From: JBEEPE01 sp041191265
GTDB taxonomy: Bacteria; Verrucomicrobiota; Verrucomicrobiia; Chthoniobacterales; Chthoniobacteraceae
Assembly (NCBI GenBank): GCA_041191265.1
Contig: JBEEPE010000049.1
Location: 1 to 6,011 of the forward strand
Reading direction: 5' to 3'
DNA length: 6,011 nt
Positions within the stretch are counted from its first letter, which is position 1. Each line of letters begins with the position of its first letter. The position numbers and the translations under genes are program-made. Shown here piece after piece: positions 1 through 6,011 of this stretch. The notes beneath the pieces were generated by a model. The model saw nothing but the letters and a program-made list of their open reading frames with translations, searched no databases and had not been told where the DNA came from.

Positions 1-2604
1 GACCTTCTGTGCTCGGTGAGCCTTCGCCACTGGCGAAGCGCTCCCCGCCTGCACGCGCTTTTGGTTCTCATCATCGCAACAGGGGTTGCCGCATTTCTCG
101 CGATTCGGCTCGCCAACCGTGCGGTGACTGCCGATTTCGAGCGTTTCGCAGCCGGACTCTCCCGCGAAAGCCTGCTGACCGTCACGCGCTCGGAACCGCC
201 GCTCGCACTCGAAGATCTACTCGCTATCCGCGACGCTGCCGCCCCGTTTCCCATCCACGTGGTGCCGTCCATTGAGAGAATCGCCGTCCGCTTTGACCAA
301 CCAAACGGCACAAACACGCCGCCCGATCCAAACGCAACCGTTCGAATCGTTGGAGTCGATCTCGTCTCCACCATTAACCTGCTCCCCGCATCAAAAACCT
401 CCCCCGAGGAATCAGCCGCACCGCTACCCAACTCACTGACGACGGATAGTTCACCAATCCTCGCTGCGCCTCCCCTCTTCGATGCCTTGAAGCGAGGCGA
501 GGCTCAACCACAGGCGCGATTACTGTCAGGCGACACGCCGGTCGAGTTTCCGTTGAACGGGATTATCCCCTCCACCAATGGAGCGCCAGCTCCTCCGGAC
601 AATCTGATTCTCATGGATTTGCTGAGAATGGCCGAACTCTTCAAAACGCAAGGCACTCTCGATCGAATCGATCTCTTTTCCTCGGAGGGCGCCCATCTGG
701 ATGCGGAAGTCGTCGCCCGCGCTCTTCGGTCCAAAGACCCCTCCCTTCTGATTCAAACCCCGGAGCAACGCGGCGAGGCAGCCGCATCCATGACGCGCGG
801 ACTCCGCCTCAACCTGACGATTCTTTCGCTGCTTTCGCTCCTCGTCGGCGTCTACCTCGTGTTTCAAGCGCTCGACGCAGCAGTGGTTCGGCGACGGCCC
901 GAGATCGCAACGCTGAGATCCCTCGGTGTGCCCCCTGCTCTCATTCGCGCAGCATGGCTAGTGGAAGCCTCGCTCCTCGGTTTACTGGGCGGTGCAGCCG
1001 GAGTCCTGCTGGGCCGCTGGTTGGGAAACGGCGCCATTCAAGCGGTCTCACGCACAGTCCATTCGCTGTATTACGCAAACGCCGCGCGCTCGGTCGCCCT
1101 GAGTGGTAGCGAAGCCCTGCTTGCGATGGGTTGCGCCGTGGCCGCCGCCCTCTTGGCAGGATGGGTCCCAGCAAAAAGCGCCTCGCAAACACCGCCCGCG
1201 CAGTTGCTAGGCACAGTGGATCGTCCTCCCCTCCGCCGGCAAGGCCGCCTCTCGCTCATTCTGACGCTTCTGTGCGTGTTCGCCGCCTTGGCCTGCTCTC
1301 GATTCCACGCCGTCCACTTGAGTGACGGAGCCCACATCCCCGTCGGGGGGTACCTGACCGCGTTGTTCATCCTCGGCGCCGCGGGGTTCGCCGTACCCAC
1401 AGGACTGCCCATTTTAGCCCGTCGATTCAAACGCTGGGAGGAACGGTCGCCTGCGATTTTGCTCGGGAACGCGCGCTTACGTCATGCAGGAAGCCGGCAC
1501 CTTTGGGCAGCCGCCAGCCTCCTATGCACCATCGCAATGACCGCAGCCATGCAGGTGCTGGTGTCCAGCTTCGCCAGCTCGATTGAGAGCTGGATTACCC
1601 ATTCGCTGAAGGCAGACATTTTCCTCACGAGCCGCGCCAACCAATCCGCCACCGCAGGCGCGACCTTACGTCCGTCATTGATCGAAAAAATCAAGGCGCG
1701 CCCAGGAATCAAACACGCCGATGGACTCCTCTTGTACCAGGTGGGAAACCGCGGCGAGCGCAACGCGTTTCGCCTGCTGGGGTCAGACTTCCTCGGGCCC
1801 GACTCCCGCCAACCGCTCCAATGGCTTGGGCCAGAACCCGCTCCCGCCCTGCTAACTCCGGAAGCAAATGAGGCAGACCCTGAGCTCGCCAATGCGGTCG
1901 TGAGCGAGGCGTACACCGTCCGTTTCCACACTCGACTCGGCGACTCCATCCGGTGCGTGGTGGGAGGACATCCGCGGAAACTCCGGGTGGTGGGAATCCA
2001 TGCCGATTTCAGCGACCAGTTTGGTACCGTCACCATCCCATTGCCCACGCTTCAGCGTTGGCTGTCTTCGGGTTCATTAACCAGTCTCGCGCTGACGCTT
2101 GAGGAAGGAATCAATGCAGTCTCCTTCGCGGACAAACTCCAGCAAGCGCACCCCGAGTTGATGGTCTACACCAATGCCAGCCTGAGAGCCGAGGTTCTCC
2201 GCCTCTTCCGCCAGACCTTCGCCGTTACGCACGCCCTCGAAATCATCGGACTCGCAGTCGCTCTCGGCGGCCTCGCGCTCACCGTTTCAACCCTGCTCGG
2301 CGAACGACGCCAAGAGTGGAACACCCTCCGAATCATGGGCTGCCCTCCGGCGGATTTGGCTCGGGGCGCCGCGTGGGAGACTGGGACGCTCACCCTTTTT
2401 GGATCACTGCTCGGCGTGGCCTGCGGACTCGTGCTGGGAGCAGTCCTGATTTTCATCATCAACTTCCAAACCTTCGGCTGGACCCTGATTTTTCAAATCC
2501 CTTGGCAAACCCTCGTTCCTCTCGCGGTGGGAATCACTGGAGCAGGCGCCTTGGCCGGCTTCCTGACCGCGCGACACAAGCTAACCCTCCTCGCAAAATG
2601 CTAA
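1..2604 (+). CDS. FtsX/MacB-type ABC transporter permease, ten predicted membrane helices, probably 5'-truncated by the window edge
   Basis: Integral inner-membrane subunit of an ABC transporter of the MacB/LolC/FtsX class. It has no nucleotide-binding domain, so it needs a separate ATPase, probably encoded just left of the window. Numbering residues from the GTG at 16, I see one N-terminal helix (about 12-32), a large extracytoplasmic domain (33-264) with a Pro/Ser-rich stretch at 122-153, an FtsX-type three-helix module (265-288, 312-333, 366-385), two central helices (412-428, 443-468), then a second half: helix 496-519, extracytoplasmic domain, and a second FtsX module (740-762, 790-816, 831-853). 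The cytoplasmic loop after the first helix of each module carries the family signature: RRRPEIATLRSLG at 292-304 and ERRQEWNTLRIMGC at 763-776. This duplicated layout of about 850 residues is typical of permeases found beside attH-like genes. The frame is open to base 1, there is no Shine-Dalgarno before the GTG at 16, and the upstream residues still resemble the family's N-terminus, so the true start is probably just outside. The substrate cannot be told; lipids or other hydrophobic molecules are an inference. Confidence 0.93.
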   Translation, partial: DLLCSVSLRHWRSAPRLHALLVLIIATGVAAFLAIRLANRAVTADFERFAAGLSRESLLTVTRSEPPLALEDLLAIRDAAAPFPIHVVPSIERIAVRFDQPNGTNTPPDPNATVRIVGVDLVSTINLLPASKTSPEESAAPLPNSLTTDSSPILAAPPLFDALKRGEAQPQARLLSGDTPVEFPLNGIIPSTNGAPAPPDNLILMDLLRMAELFKTQGTLDRIDLFSSEGAHLDAEVVARALRSKDPSLLIQTPEQRGEAAASMTRGLRLNLTILSLLSLLVGVYLVFQALDAAVVRRRPEIATLRSLGVPPALIRAAWLVEASLLGLLGGAAGVLLGRWLGNGAIQAVSRTVHSLYYANAARSVALSGSEALLAMGCAVAAALLAGWVPAKSASQTPPAQLLGTVDRPPLRRQGRLSLILTLLCVFAALACSRFHAVHLSDGAHIPVGGYLTALFILGAAGFAVPTGLPILARRFKRWEERSPAILLGNARLRHAGSRHLWAAASLLCTIAMTAAMQVLVSSFASSIESWITHSLKADIFLTSRANQSATAGATLRPSLIEKIKARPGIKHADGLLLYQVGNRGERNAFRLLGSDFLGPDSRQPLQWLGPEPAPALLTPEANEADPELANAVVSEAYTVRFHTRLGDSIRCVVGGHPRKLRVVGIHADFSDQFGTVTIPLPTLQRWLSSGSLTSLALTLEEGINAVSFADKLQQAHPELMVYTNASLRAEVLRLFRQTFAVTHALEIIGLAVALGGLALTVSTLLGERRQEWNTLRIMGCPPADLARGAAWETGTLTLFGSLLGVACGLVLGAVLIFIINFQTFGWTLIFQIPWQTLVPLAVGITGAGALAGFLTARHKLTLLAKC

Positions 2605-3806
2605 CGCCGAGTCAGCCAGCGCCTCCCGAGCTCAACCGACGCACCTTTCTTGCATTGTCGTCGAGTGCCACCGCTGCCGCTGCACTCCCTTGGGGCCTAA
2701 ATGCCTCAGGCCAGACCGATTTAACGGATGACGAGCCGCGAGATCACGAAGGGTTTCTACTACCGAAAACCGGTTTCAAACCGCAGTTTCCTCGCGATCA
2801 CGGCGCGCATCCCGGTTTCAAGCTGGAGTGGTGGTACGTAACCGGGCACCTCTCCGACGAAGCCGGGCTGTTCCATGGTTTTCAAATCACCTTCTTCCGC
2901 CGTGCGACCGCATTTGGGAAAAATCGCCCGCCGAAAGCGCTGTTCGATGATGCCGAACTCCACCTTGCTCATACAGCCCTGCTCGACACTCAGCAAAAGT
3001 CGTTTGTACACGACGAGCGAGTCAATCGGCGCGGATGGGATGCTGATGCTCATACCGACCGATTAGACATCCGGAACGGCAACTGGAGTCTGCGGGCAGA
3101 ATCTCCTGAGGAGCCCGACTCCCCCATCCTGTTGGATGGACGCATCCGAGGAACCCACCATCTGAAACTCCGACTCATCCCCACCAAGCCGCTCGTTGTA
3201 TTTGGAGAAAACGGAGTCTCGAAGAAGGGAGCATCCCCCAGCGCAGCAAGCTATTATCTCACCTACTCGCGCCTGCGTGCCGAGGGGCACCTCATTCGCA
3301 ACAACCGTCCCGTCCTCAACGTCACCGGCAGTGCGTGGATGGATCACGAAATCAGCAGTAGCCAACTCGATCCCGGACAGGTCGGCTGGGACTGGCTCGG
3401 AATCCAAATGGATGACGGACGGGAAATTATGGTTTACGTGCTTCGGCAGTCCAACGGAACACCAGACCCAGCATCCAAGCTAACCTGGATCGGACTCGAC
3501 GGCGCTTTACGCGCATTTGGAACTGACGCATTTCGCCTCAACGCAAAGGGTGTCTGGAAAAGTCCCTTGAGCGGATCCACATACCCTGGAGGCCTCGTTC
3601 TGGAATGCACCGATCCCGAGTCCGGAAGCCAGCGCACCTTCGATATCGTTCCACGACTTTCCGCTCAGGAAATCACCAGCAAACTCGGACGAGCGCTGTC
3701 CTACTGGGAGGGAGCCTGCGAAGTCAGAGAAAGCGGTAGCCGTAAGGGCAATGCTTACATGGAGTTAACTGGGTACGGAAAAGCGATGACAGAGGTGTTG
3801 AAATAA
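2598..3806 (+). CDS. AttH/CrtC-like secreted lipocalin-fold protein with Tat signal peptide
   Basis: A 402-residue protein of the group often annotated as 'predicted secreted hydrolase', 'carotenoid 1,2-hydratase' or 'lipocalin-like domain-containing protein' (COG5621; AttH/CrtC superfamily). Residues 11-38 look like a twin-arginine signal peptide: RRTFL at 14-18, an Ala/Ser/Leu core, possible cleavage near ASG (36-38). No lipobox Cys follows, so it is probably a soluble periplasmic or exported protein. Family motifs are in order: EWWYVTG (77-83), HGFQITFFR shortly after, WMDHE (247-251), GWDW (264-267 region), DDGRE (272-276) and YWEG (369-372) near the C-terminus. These fit the two-part lipocalin-like barrel. 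The frame is open far upstream inside the permease gene, but only the ATG at 2598 puts the signal peptide at the N-terminus. That ATG overlaps the permease stop by 7 nt, implying one transcript and translational coupling; no purine-rich ribosome site precedes it. Hydratase activity should not be assumed: no carotenoid gene is visible, and AttH-like relatives have no settled function. Confidence 0.93.
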   Translation: MLTPSQPAPPELNRRTFLALSSSATAAAALPWGLNASGQTDLTDDEPRDHEGFLLPKTGFKPQFPRDHGAHPGFKLEWWYVTGHLSDEAGLFHGFQITFFRRATAFGKNRPPKALFDDAELHLAHTALLDTQQKSFVHDERVNRRGWDADAHTDRLDIRNGNWSLRAESPEEPDSPILLDGRIRGTHHLKLRLIPTKPLVVFGENGVSKKGASPSAASYYLTYSRLRAEGHLIRNNRPVLNVTGSAWMDHEISSSQLDPGQVGWDWLGIQMDDGREIMVYVLRQSNGTPDPASKLTWIGLDGALRAFGTDAFRLNAKGVWKSPLSGSTYPGGLVLECTDPESGSQRTFDIVPRLSAQEITSKLGRALSYWEGACEVRESGSRKGNAYMELTGYGKAMTEVLK

Positions 3807-3810
3807 CACC
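3794..3810. repeat. 6-bp inverted repeat spanning the attH-like stop codon
   Basis: GGTGTT (3794-3799) and AACACC (3805-3810) are perfect reverse complements separated by 5 nt, with the TAA stop at 3804-3806 between and within the arms. As RNA it would form a short hairpin at the end of the plus-strand transcript. No U run follows, so it is not a standard intrinsic terminator. Confidence 0.3.
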
Positions 3811-3821
3811 GTACACCCCGA

Positions 3822-3855
3822 TTCGGTGACCGCCAGAGTCAAGCCGCCGACCGAA
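3822..3855. terminator. Possible weak structure between convergent genes
   Basis: The 59-nt gap between the convergent genes contains TTCGGT (3822-3827) and ACCGAA (3850-3855), a perfect 6-bp inverted repeat with a 22-nt loop that is itself GC-rich. Its position suits a bidirectional transcription end, but neither strand has a T tract after it, so this rests mainly on location. Chance is a real alternative. Confidence 0.2.
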
Positions 3856-3865
3856 CAGTGTCCAT

Positions 3866-4333
3866 TTAGGACAACGTTCCCAACACAAGCCGCATCGGCA
3901 TCATCTTCGATTCCTGAAAGCCGTGCCGCTTAAAGAAGCGATGTCCACCGTCGTTCAAGCGATCAGTCAGCAAAGTAATCCGCAAGAACGACTTTTTCTT
4001 CGCGTACTCAATTGCGTGCTTCAACAGAAGTGCGCCAAACCCGTGCGCACGAAACTCTCGGTGGACAATCACATCCTCCAGCAAAATCACGAATCCCCCT
4101 TCCGCAGTGGAAATCGTGAAGAGCAGATTAATCATCCCCAAAATCTTGCCAGCCTCGCGAAGCACGAAAATTCTTCCGCGATTTGGCTGTTCCAGAATCA
4201 ACTGCAACCCTCGCATTTGCTTCGAGCGATCCGGAACAAAGTCACCCTCGTGCGTGAAGAGATCAATCAGAAGATCCGTCATTTCAGGCAGATCTTCTAA
4301 AGTAGCTTGTTCGATAAGAGGAGCATCCGGCAT
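3866..4333 (-). CDS. GNAT family N-acetyltransferase
   Basis: A 155-residue single-domain Gcn5-related acetyltransferase, expected to move the acetyl group of acetyl-CoA to an amine; the acceptor is unknown. The fold is readable along the sequence: start of strand 1 and helix 1 (IEQATLEDLPEM, 7-18), strand IFVLREAGKILGMINLLF (55-72), the motif A strand LLEDVIVHREFR (84-95), and the acetyl-CoA pyrophosphate loop R-A-H-G-F-G (95-100), which matches R/Q-x-x-G-x-G/A. Then come helix LLLKHAIEYAKK, strand RITLLTD (118-124), N127 in the usual position, and RFFKRHGFQES (132-142) of motif B. I prefer the ATG at 4333 because it places the first family strand six residues in and gives a normal family length. 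In-frame alternatives are an ATG at 4366 (weak GGTGGGGG upstream, rather far) and a GTG at 4384 (172 residues). The extra residues have no family resemblance. The gene converges with the AttH-like gene, 59 nt away, and may follow the large minus-strand gene on the same transcript. Confidence 0.9.
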   Translation of the reverse strand: MPDAPLIEQATLEDLPEMTDLLIDLFTHEGDFVPDRSKQMRGLQLILEQPNRGRIFVLREAGKILGMINLLFTISTAEGGFVILLEDVIVHREFRAHGFGALLLKHAIEYAKKKSFLRITLLTDRLNDGGHRFFKRHGFQESKMMPMRLVLGTLS

Positions 4334-4338
4334 GGCTG

Positions 4339-4362
4339 AAAACGCCGCAGTCTTAGCGGCGC
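4339..4362 (-). terminator. GC hairpin plus short U run just before the acetyltransferase start
   Basis: Read on the minus strand, CGCCGC (4361-4356), a 7-nt loop, GCGGCG (4348-4343) and then TTTT (4342-4339) form a compact intrinsic-terminator-like element; G-U pairs could lengthen the stem. It ends 5 nt before the preferred ATG at 4333. It could end transcripts of the large upstream gene or attenuate the acetyltransferase gene. If the longer start (4366 or 4384) is real, it lies inside coding sequence and is probably fortuitous. Confidence 0.35.
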
Positions 4363-4418
4363 CCATACCATGCTTTGCCCCCACCTTTTTTCAACGGTTT
4401 TCCCTAAAAAACACCCTC

Positions 4419-4437
4419 GCACTGCCCTAGGGCGTGC
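4419..4437. repeat. Palindrome with CTAG core downstream of the large minus-strand gene
   Basis: GCAC-T-GCCCTAGGGC-GTGC contains a perfect 10-bp palindrome (4424-4433) extended by a further 4-bp arm on each side with one bulged T. On the minus strand it lies about 80 nt after the large gene's stop and is followed, 7 nt later, by TTTTTT (4411-4406). It may be a terminator hairpin for that gene or a protein-binding site. The rest of the 4385-4516 intergenic stretch shows no gene or recognisable promoter. Confidence 0.3.
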
Positions 4438-4516
4438 CGCTCAAACCGACTTTGCAGTCTCCACACACCCCCAGCCCGCATAACGCCACCTTACAAACGT
4501 GAACGGTTTCAAAGCC

Positions 4517-6011
4517 TTAGCGCAATGGAGCATCGGTCCGCGCTGGCGCAGCCACATCACGAATCACCGCGCCCGCCTCATCGCTGAACACCAGCACCGC
4601 GAACCGCTCCACCAACGCAATCTCACCCGGTCGAATCGCAGGATGATCCATCCCTGCCGACGCCGGCGCCGGCTCCGAAGCACCCGCCAACACAGGGCCA
4701 TTGAGCGAGGCATAATCAAAGCGGCCCCGCACGTCCGTGTACCCATCCTTGAAAAAGCGGACGCCGCCGGCAACGCGCGCGTACACTTTCACATACACTT
4801 TCGACATTGGGCGAGTCCCCTCCCTATCCCGAACCTCCACCCGTCCGTAGTTCTCAACAAAATCAACCCGCATCTGGCTCACACTAAAATGCACAGAGCG
4901 CCGAATCCCCGCCCCCGTTGCCTCCACCACAAGGTTGCGCCCCTTCAATGCGGTTGGAACGAGCACAACATCTCCCTCCTTCGCATCTGATACCTTGTGC
5001 GTCACGCTCATGGCAGGCTTCACCATCCGGAACCGCCCGCTTTCTTCACGCCCAAACGGATTGCCAGAAAAGCTGAACTCCGGATCCGCCGGATAAAAGT
5101 TCAACTGCACCTCTGCGAGGTTCCGCGCACGCACACGCAACCCCTGCCCCGCCACCTCCAACTCAAACTCCGGCTCCGTCCCCGCGAGAGCGTCCAAGCG
5201 CGTCTCGCGATCTTTTCCTCTCGTCCTTTCCCCCTCGCCCCTCCCCATCGCAACGTCCGCCTGCTCCATCAAACCCCGAAACAGCATCCTCCAGCGCTCC
5301 ACCGGGTGATTCACAAACGGTTCCGCAATCCGCTTCACCTCTGCCGGCTTTTCCGAGAGCAACTCAAACACTCCTCGGAGATACTCCACCTGTAATCCCG
5401 TACCCGCCTGCTCGGTTCGCGCTCCCGTAAACCACTTCCGAGCGTCCCCCACACGATCCTGCATCAGTAAATGCACCGACACCGCAACCCGGTCCGCAGC
5501 GTCCAATTGAGTCTGATGCGCCAAAATCCGGAGGAACGCATCATACTGCCGTCGAACCCCCTCATTCCCAATCCGCCAGTCCTCACCCACACGATGGGCT
5601 CTCGGATTAATCAAGGGTGAAAACTCCAGAAACTCGAACCCACCGCGCTCCACCGGATCAATAGTCAGCAACCCCGACTTCAACGCAGGTCCACATTGTC
5701 TGATAAACGCATCCTGATGCCGCAACCACTCCGATACCGAAACCGCATCGCCATGCTTTAACCCGTACCCAGCTACCACCGTATTCCACGCGTGATTCGT
5801 GCGCATCCAAGCAGCCAACTTAAGAAAGAATCCGCGTTCCTGACACCGCCAAGCAACCCGCTCCAACGGAGTCGCTAAGCCCGAGTGCGAATCAAGGTAC
5901 CCAAACACTTCAGCCTCCGTCCCATTCTGCGAAATATGCTCCCAAGACTTTTCATCAACCGTTGCGGAACGCTCCAAAACTCGGAACACCCGCGCCCCTG
6001 CCCGCATCACG
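4517..6011 (-). CDS. C-terminal part of a large conserved protein of unknown function (helical repeats plus transthyretin-like domain)
   Basis: Open frame from the right edge to a TAA at 4519-4517, at least 498 codons; the GTG at 6010 is just the first in-window start-like codon, so the gene almost certainly begins outside. I recall similar C-termini in very large proteins of Planctomycetes, Verrucomicrobia and Bacteroidetes, without an established function. Visible parts, numbered from 6010: a helix-rich, TPR-like region (about 1-250) with FEFLEFSPLINPRAHRVG at 125-142 and a LLMQDRVGDARKWF-type helix; a charged Arg/Gly/Glu/Lys linker (about 250-272); a beta-rich segment with NFYPADPEF (near 304) and SGNPFG (near 316); then a strand-rich domain at about 386-438 with KVYVKVYARV, FFKDGYTDVRGRFDYASLNG, which resembles transthyretin/carboxypeptidase-regulatory-like beta sandwiches. 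It ends with an ALVERFAVLVFSDEAGAVI-type strand pair. No catalytic motif or membrane segment is seen in this fragment; location is probably extracytoplasmic, but the N-terminus is not visible. Confidence 0.85.
   Translation of the reverse strand, partial: VMRAGARVFRVLERSATVDEKSWEHISQNGTEAEVFGYLDSHSGLATPLERVAWRCQERGFFLKLAAWMRTNHAWNTVVAGYGLKHGDAVSVSEWLRHQDAFIRQCGPALKSGLLTIDPVERGGFEFLEFSPLINPRAHRVGEDWRIGNEGVRRQYDAFLRILAHQTQLDAADRVAVSVHLLMQDRVGDARKWFTGARTEQAGTGLQVEYLRGVFELLSEKPAEVKRIAEPFVNHPVERWRMLFRGLMEQADVAMGRGEGERTRGKDRETRLDALAGTEPEFELEVAGQGLRVRARNLAEVQLNFYPADPEFSFSGNPFGREESGRFRMVKPAMSVTHKVSDAKEGDVVLVPTALKGRNLVVEATGAGIRRSVHFSVSQMRVDFVENYGRVEVRDREGTRPMSKVYVKVYARVAGGVRFFKDGYTDVRGRFDYASLNGPVLAGASEPAPASAGMDHPAIRPGEIALVERFAVLVFSDEAGAVIRDVAAPARTDAPLR

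Noticed and set aside
1482..2048. A 188-codon open frame on the minus strand
   Set aside because: It lies wholly opposite the permease gene, is Arg/Ser/Pro-rich and shows no domain; it is a shadow of GC-rich coding sequence.
2316..2597. A 94-codon N-terminal extension of the attH-like frame
   Set aside because: It overlaps the conserved second FtsX module of the permease in another frame, its translation is Arg/Pro-rich and family-unlike, and it would bury the Tat signal.
2598..3806. Carotenoid 1,2-hydratase function and the symbol crtC
   Set aside because: The protein shares the superfamily fold, but it has AttH-like motifs and context and no carotenoid genes nearby; the enzyme name would overstate the evidence.
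4365..4395. A promoter for the acetyltransferase gene (TTGAAA at 4395-4390 on the minus strand with a poor -10)
   Set aside because: The best -10 at an acceptable spacing matches only about three of six consensus positions, so I do not call it.
3923..4430. Two overlapping plus-strand open frames of 125 and 107 codons
   Set aside because: They lie opposite the acetyltransferase, whose family motifs are clear, and overlap one another.
4783..4802. Tandem repeat of ACACTTTC, 12 bases apart
   Set aside because: It simply encodes the repeated Lys-Val-Tyr of the KVYVKVY strand in the large protein.
4499..5395. Plus-strand open frames of 163 and 132 codons
   Set aside because: They run opposite the large minus-strand gene and encode His/Arg/Pro-rich sequence typical of antisense frames.

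Overview
The window is ordinary-looking bacterial chromosome, moderately GC-rich and densely coding, with four genes. Two genes on the plus strand (1-3806) converge on two on the minus strand (3866-6011). No RNA gene, IS element, integrase, CRISPR array or phage gene was seen. The large minus-strand protein of planctomycete/verrucomicrobial/Bacteroidetes type, the scarcity of Shine-Dalgarno sequences and the Tat-dependent AttH-like protein suggest a Verrucomicrobiota or related PVC bacterium. This is an inference from family resemblance, and no marker gene is present to confirm it.

Plus strand: a long FtsX/MacB-type ABC transporter permease (about 862 residues, probably cut a few codons short by the left edge) overlaps by 7 nt the start of a 402-residue secreted AttH/CrtC-like lipocalin-fold protein with a twin-arginine signal peptide. 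This pair, usually preceded by a LolD-type ATPase gene that would lie left of the window, is a recurring bacterial gene set resembling the attE-attH cluster of Agrobacterium. The reasonable reading is a membrane machine that moves or extracts a hydrophobic molecule, together with an extracytoplasmic lipocalin-like partner. The cargo is unknown.

Minus strand: the C-terminal 498 codons or so of a large protein of unknown function (helical-repeat region, charged linker, beta-rich segment and a transthyretin-like domain), then about 130 nt of intergenic DNA, then a GNAT N-acetyltransferase of about 155 residues. The short gaps hold a few inverted repeats. The most terminator-like is a GC-rich hairpin with a U run immediately before the preferred acetyltransferase start.

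I did not find convincing evidence of a new defence, mobile or RNA system. The least explained items are the large minus-strand protein and the permease/AttH pair.
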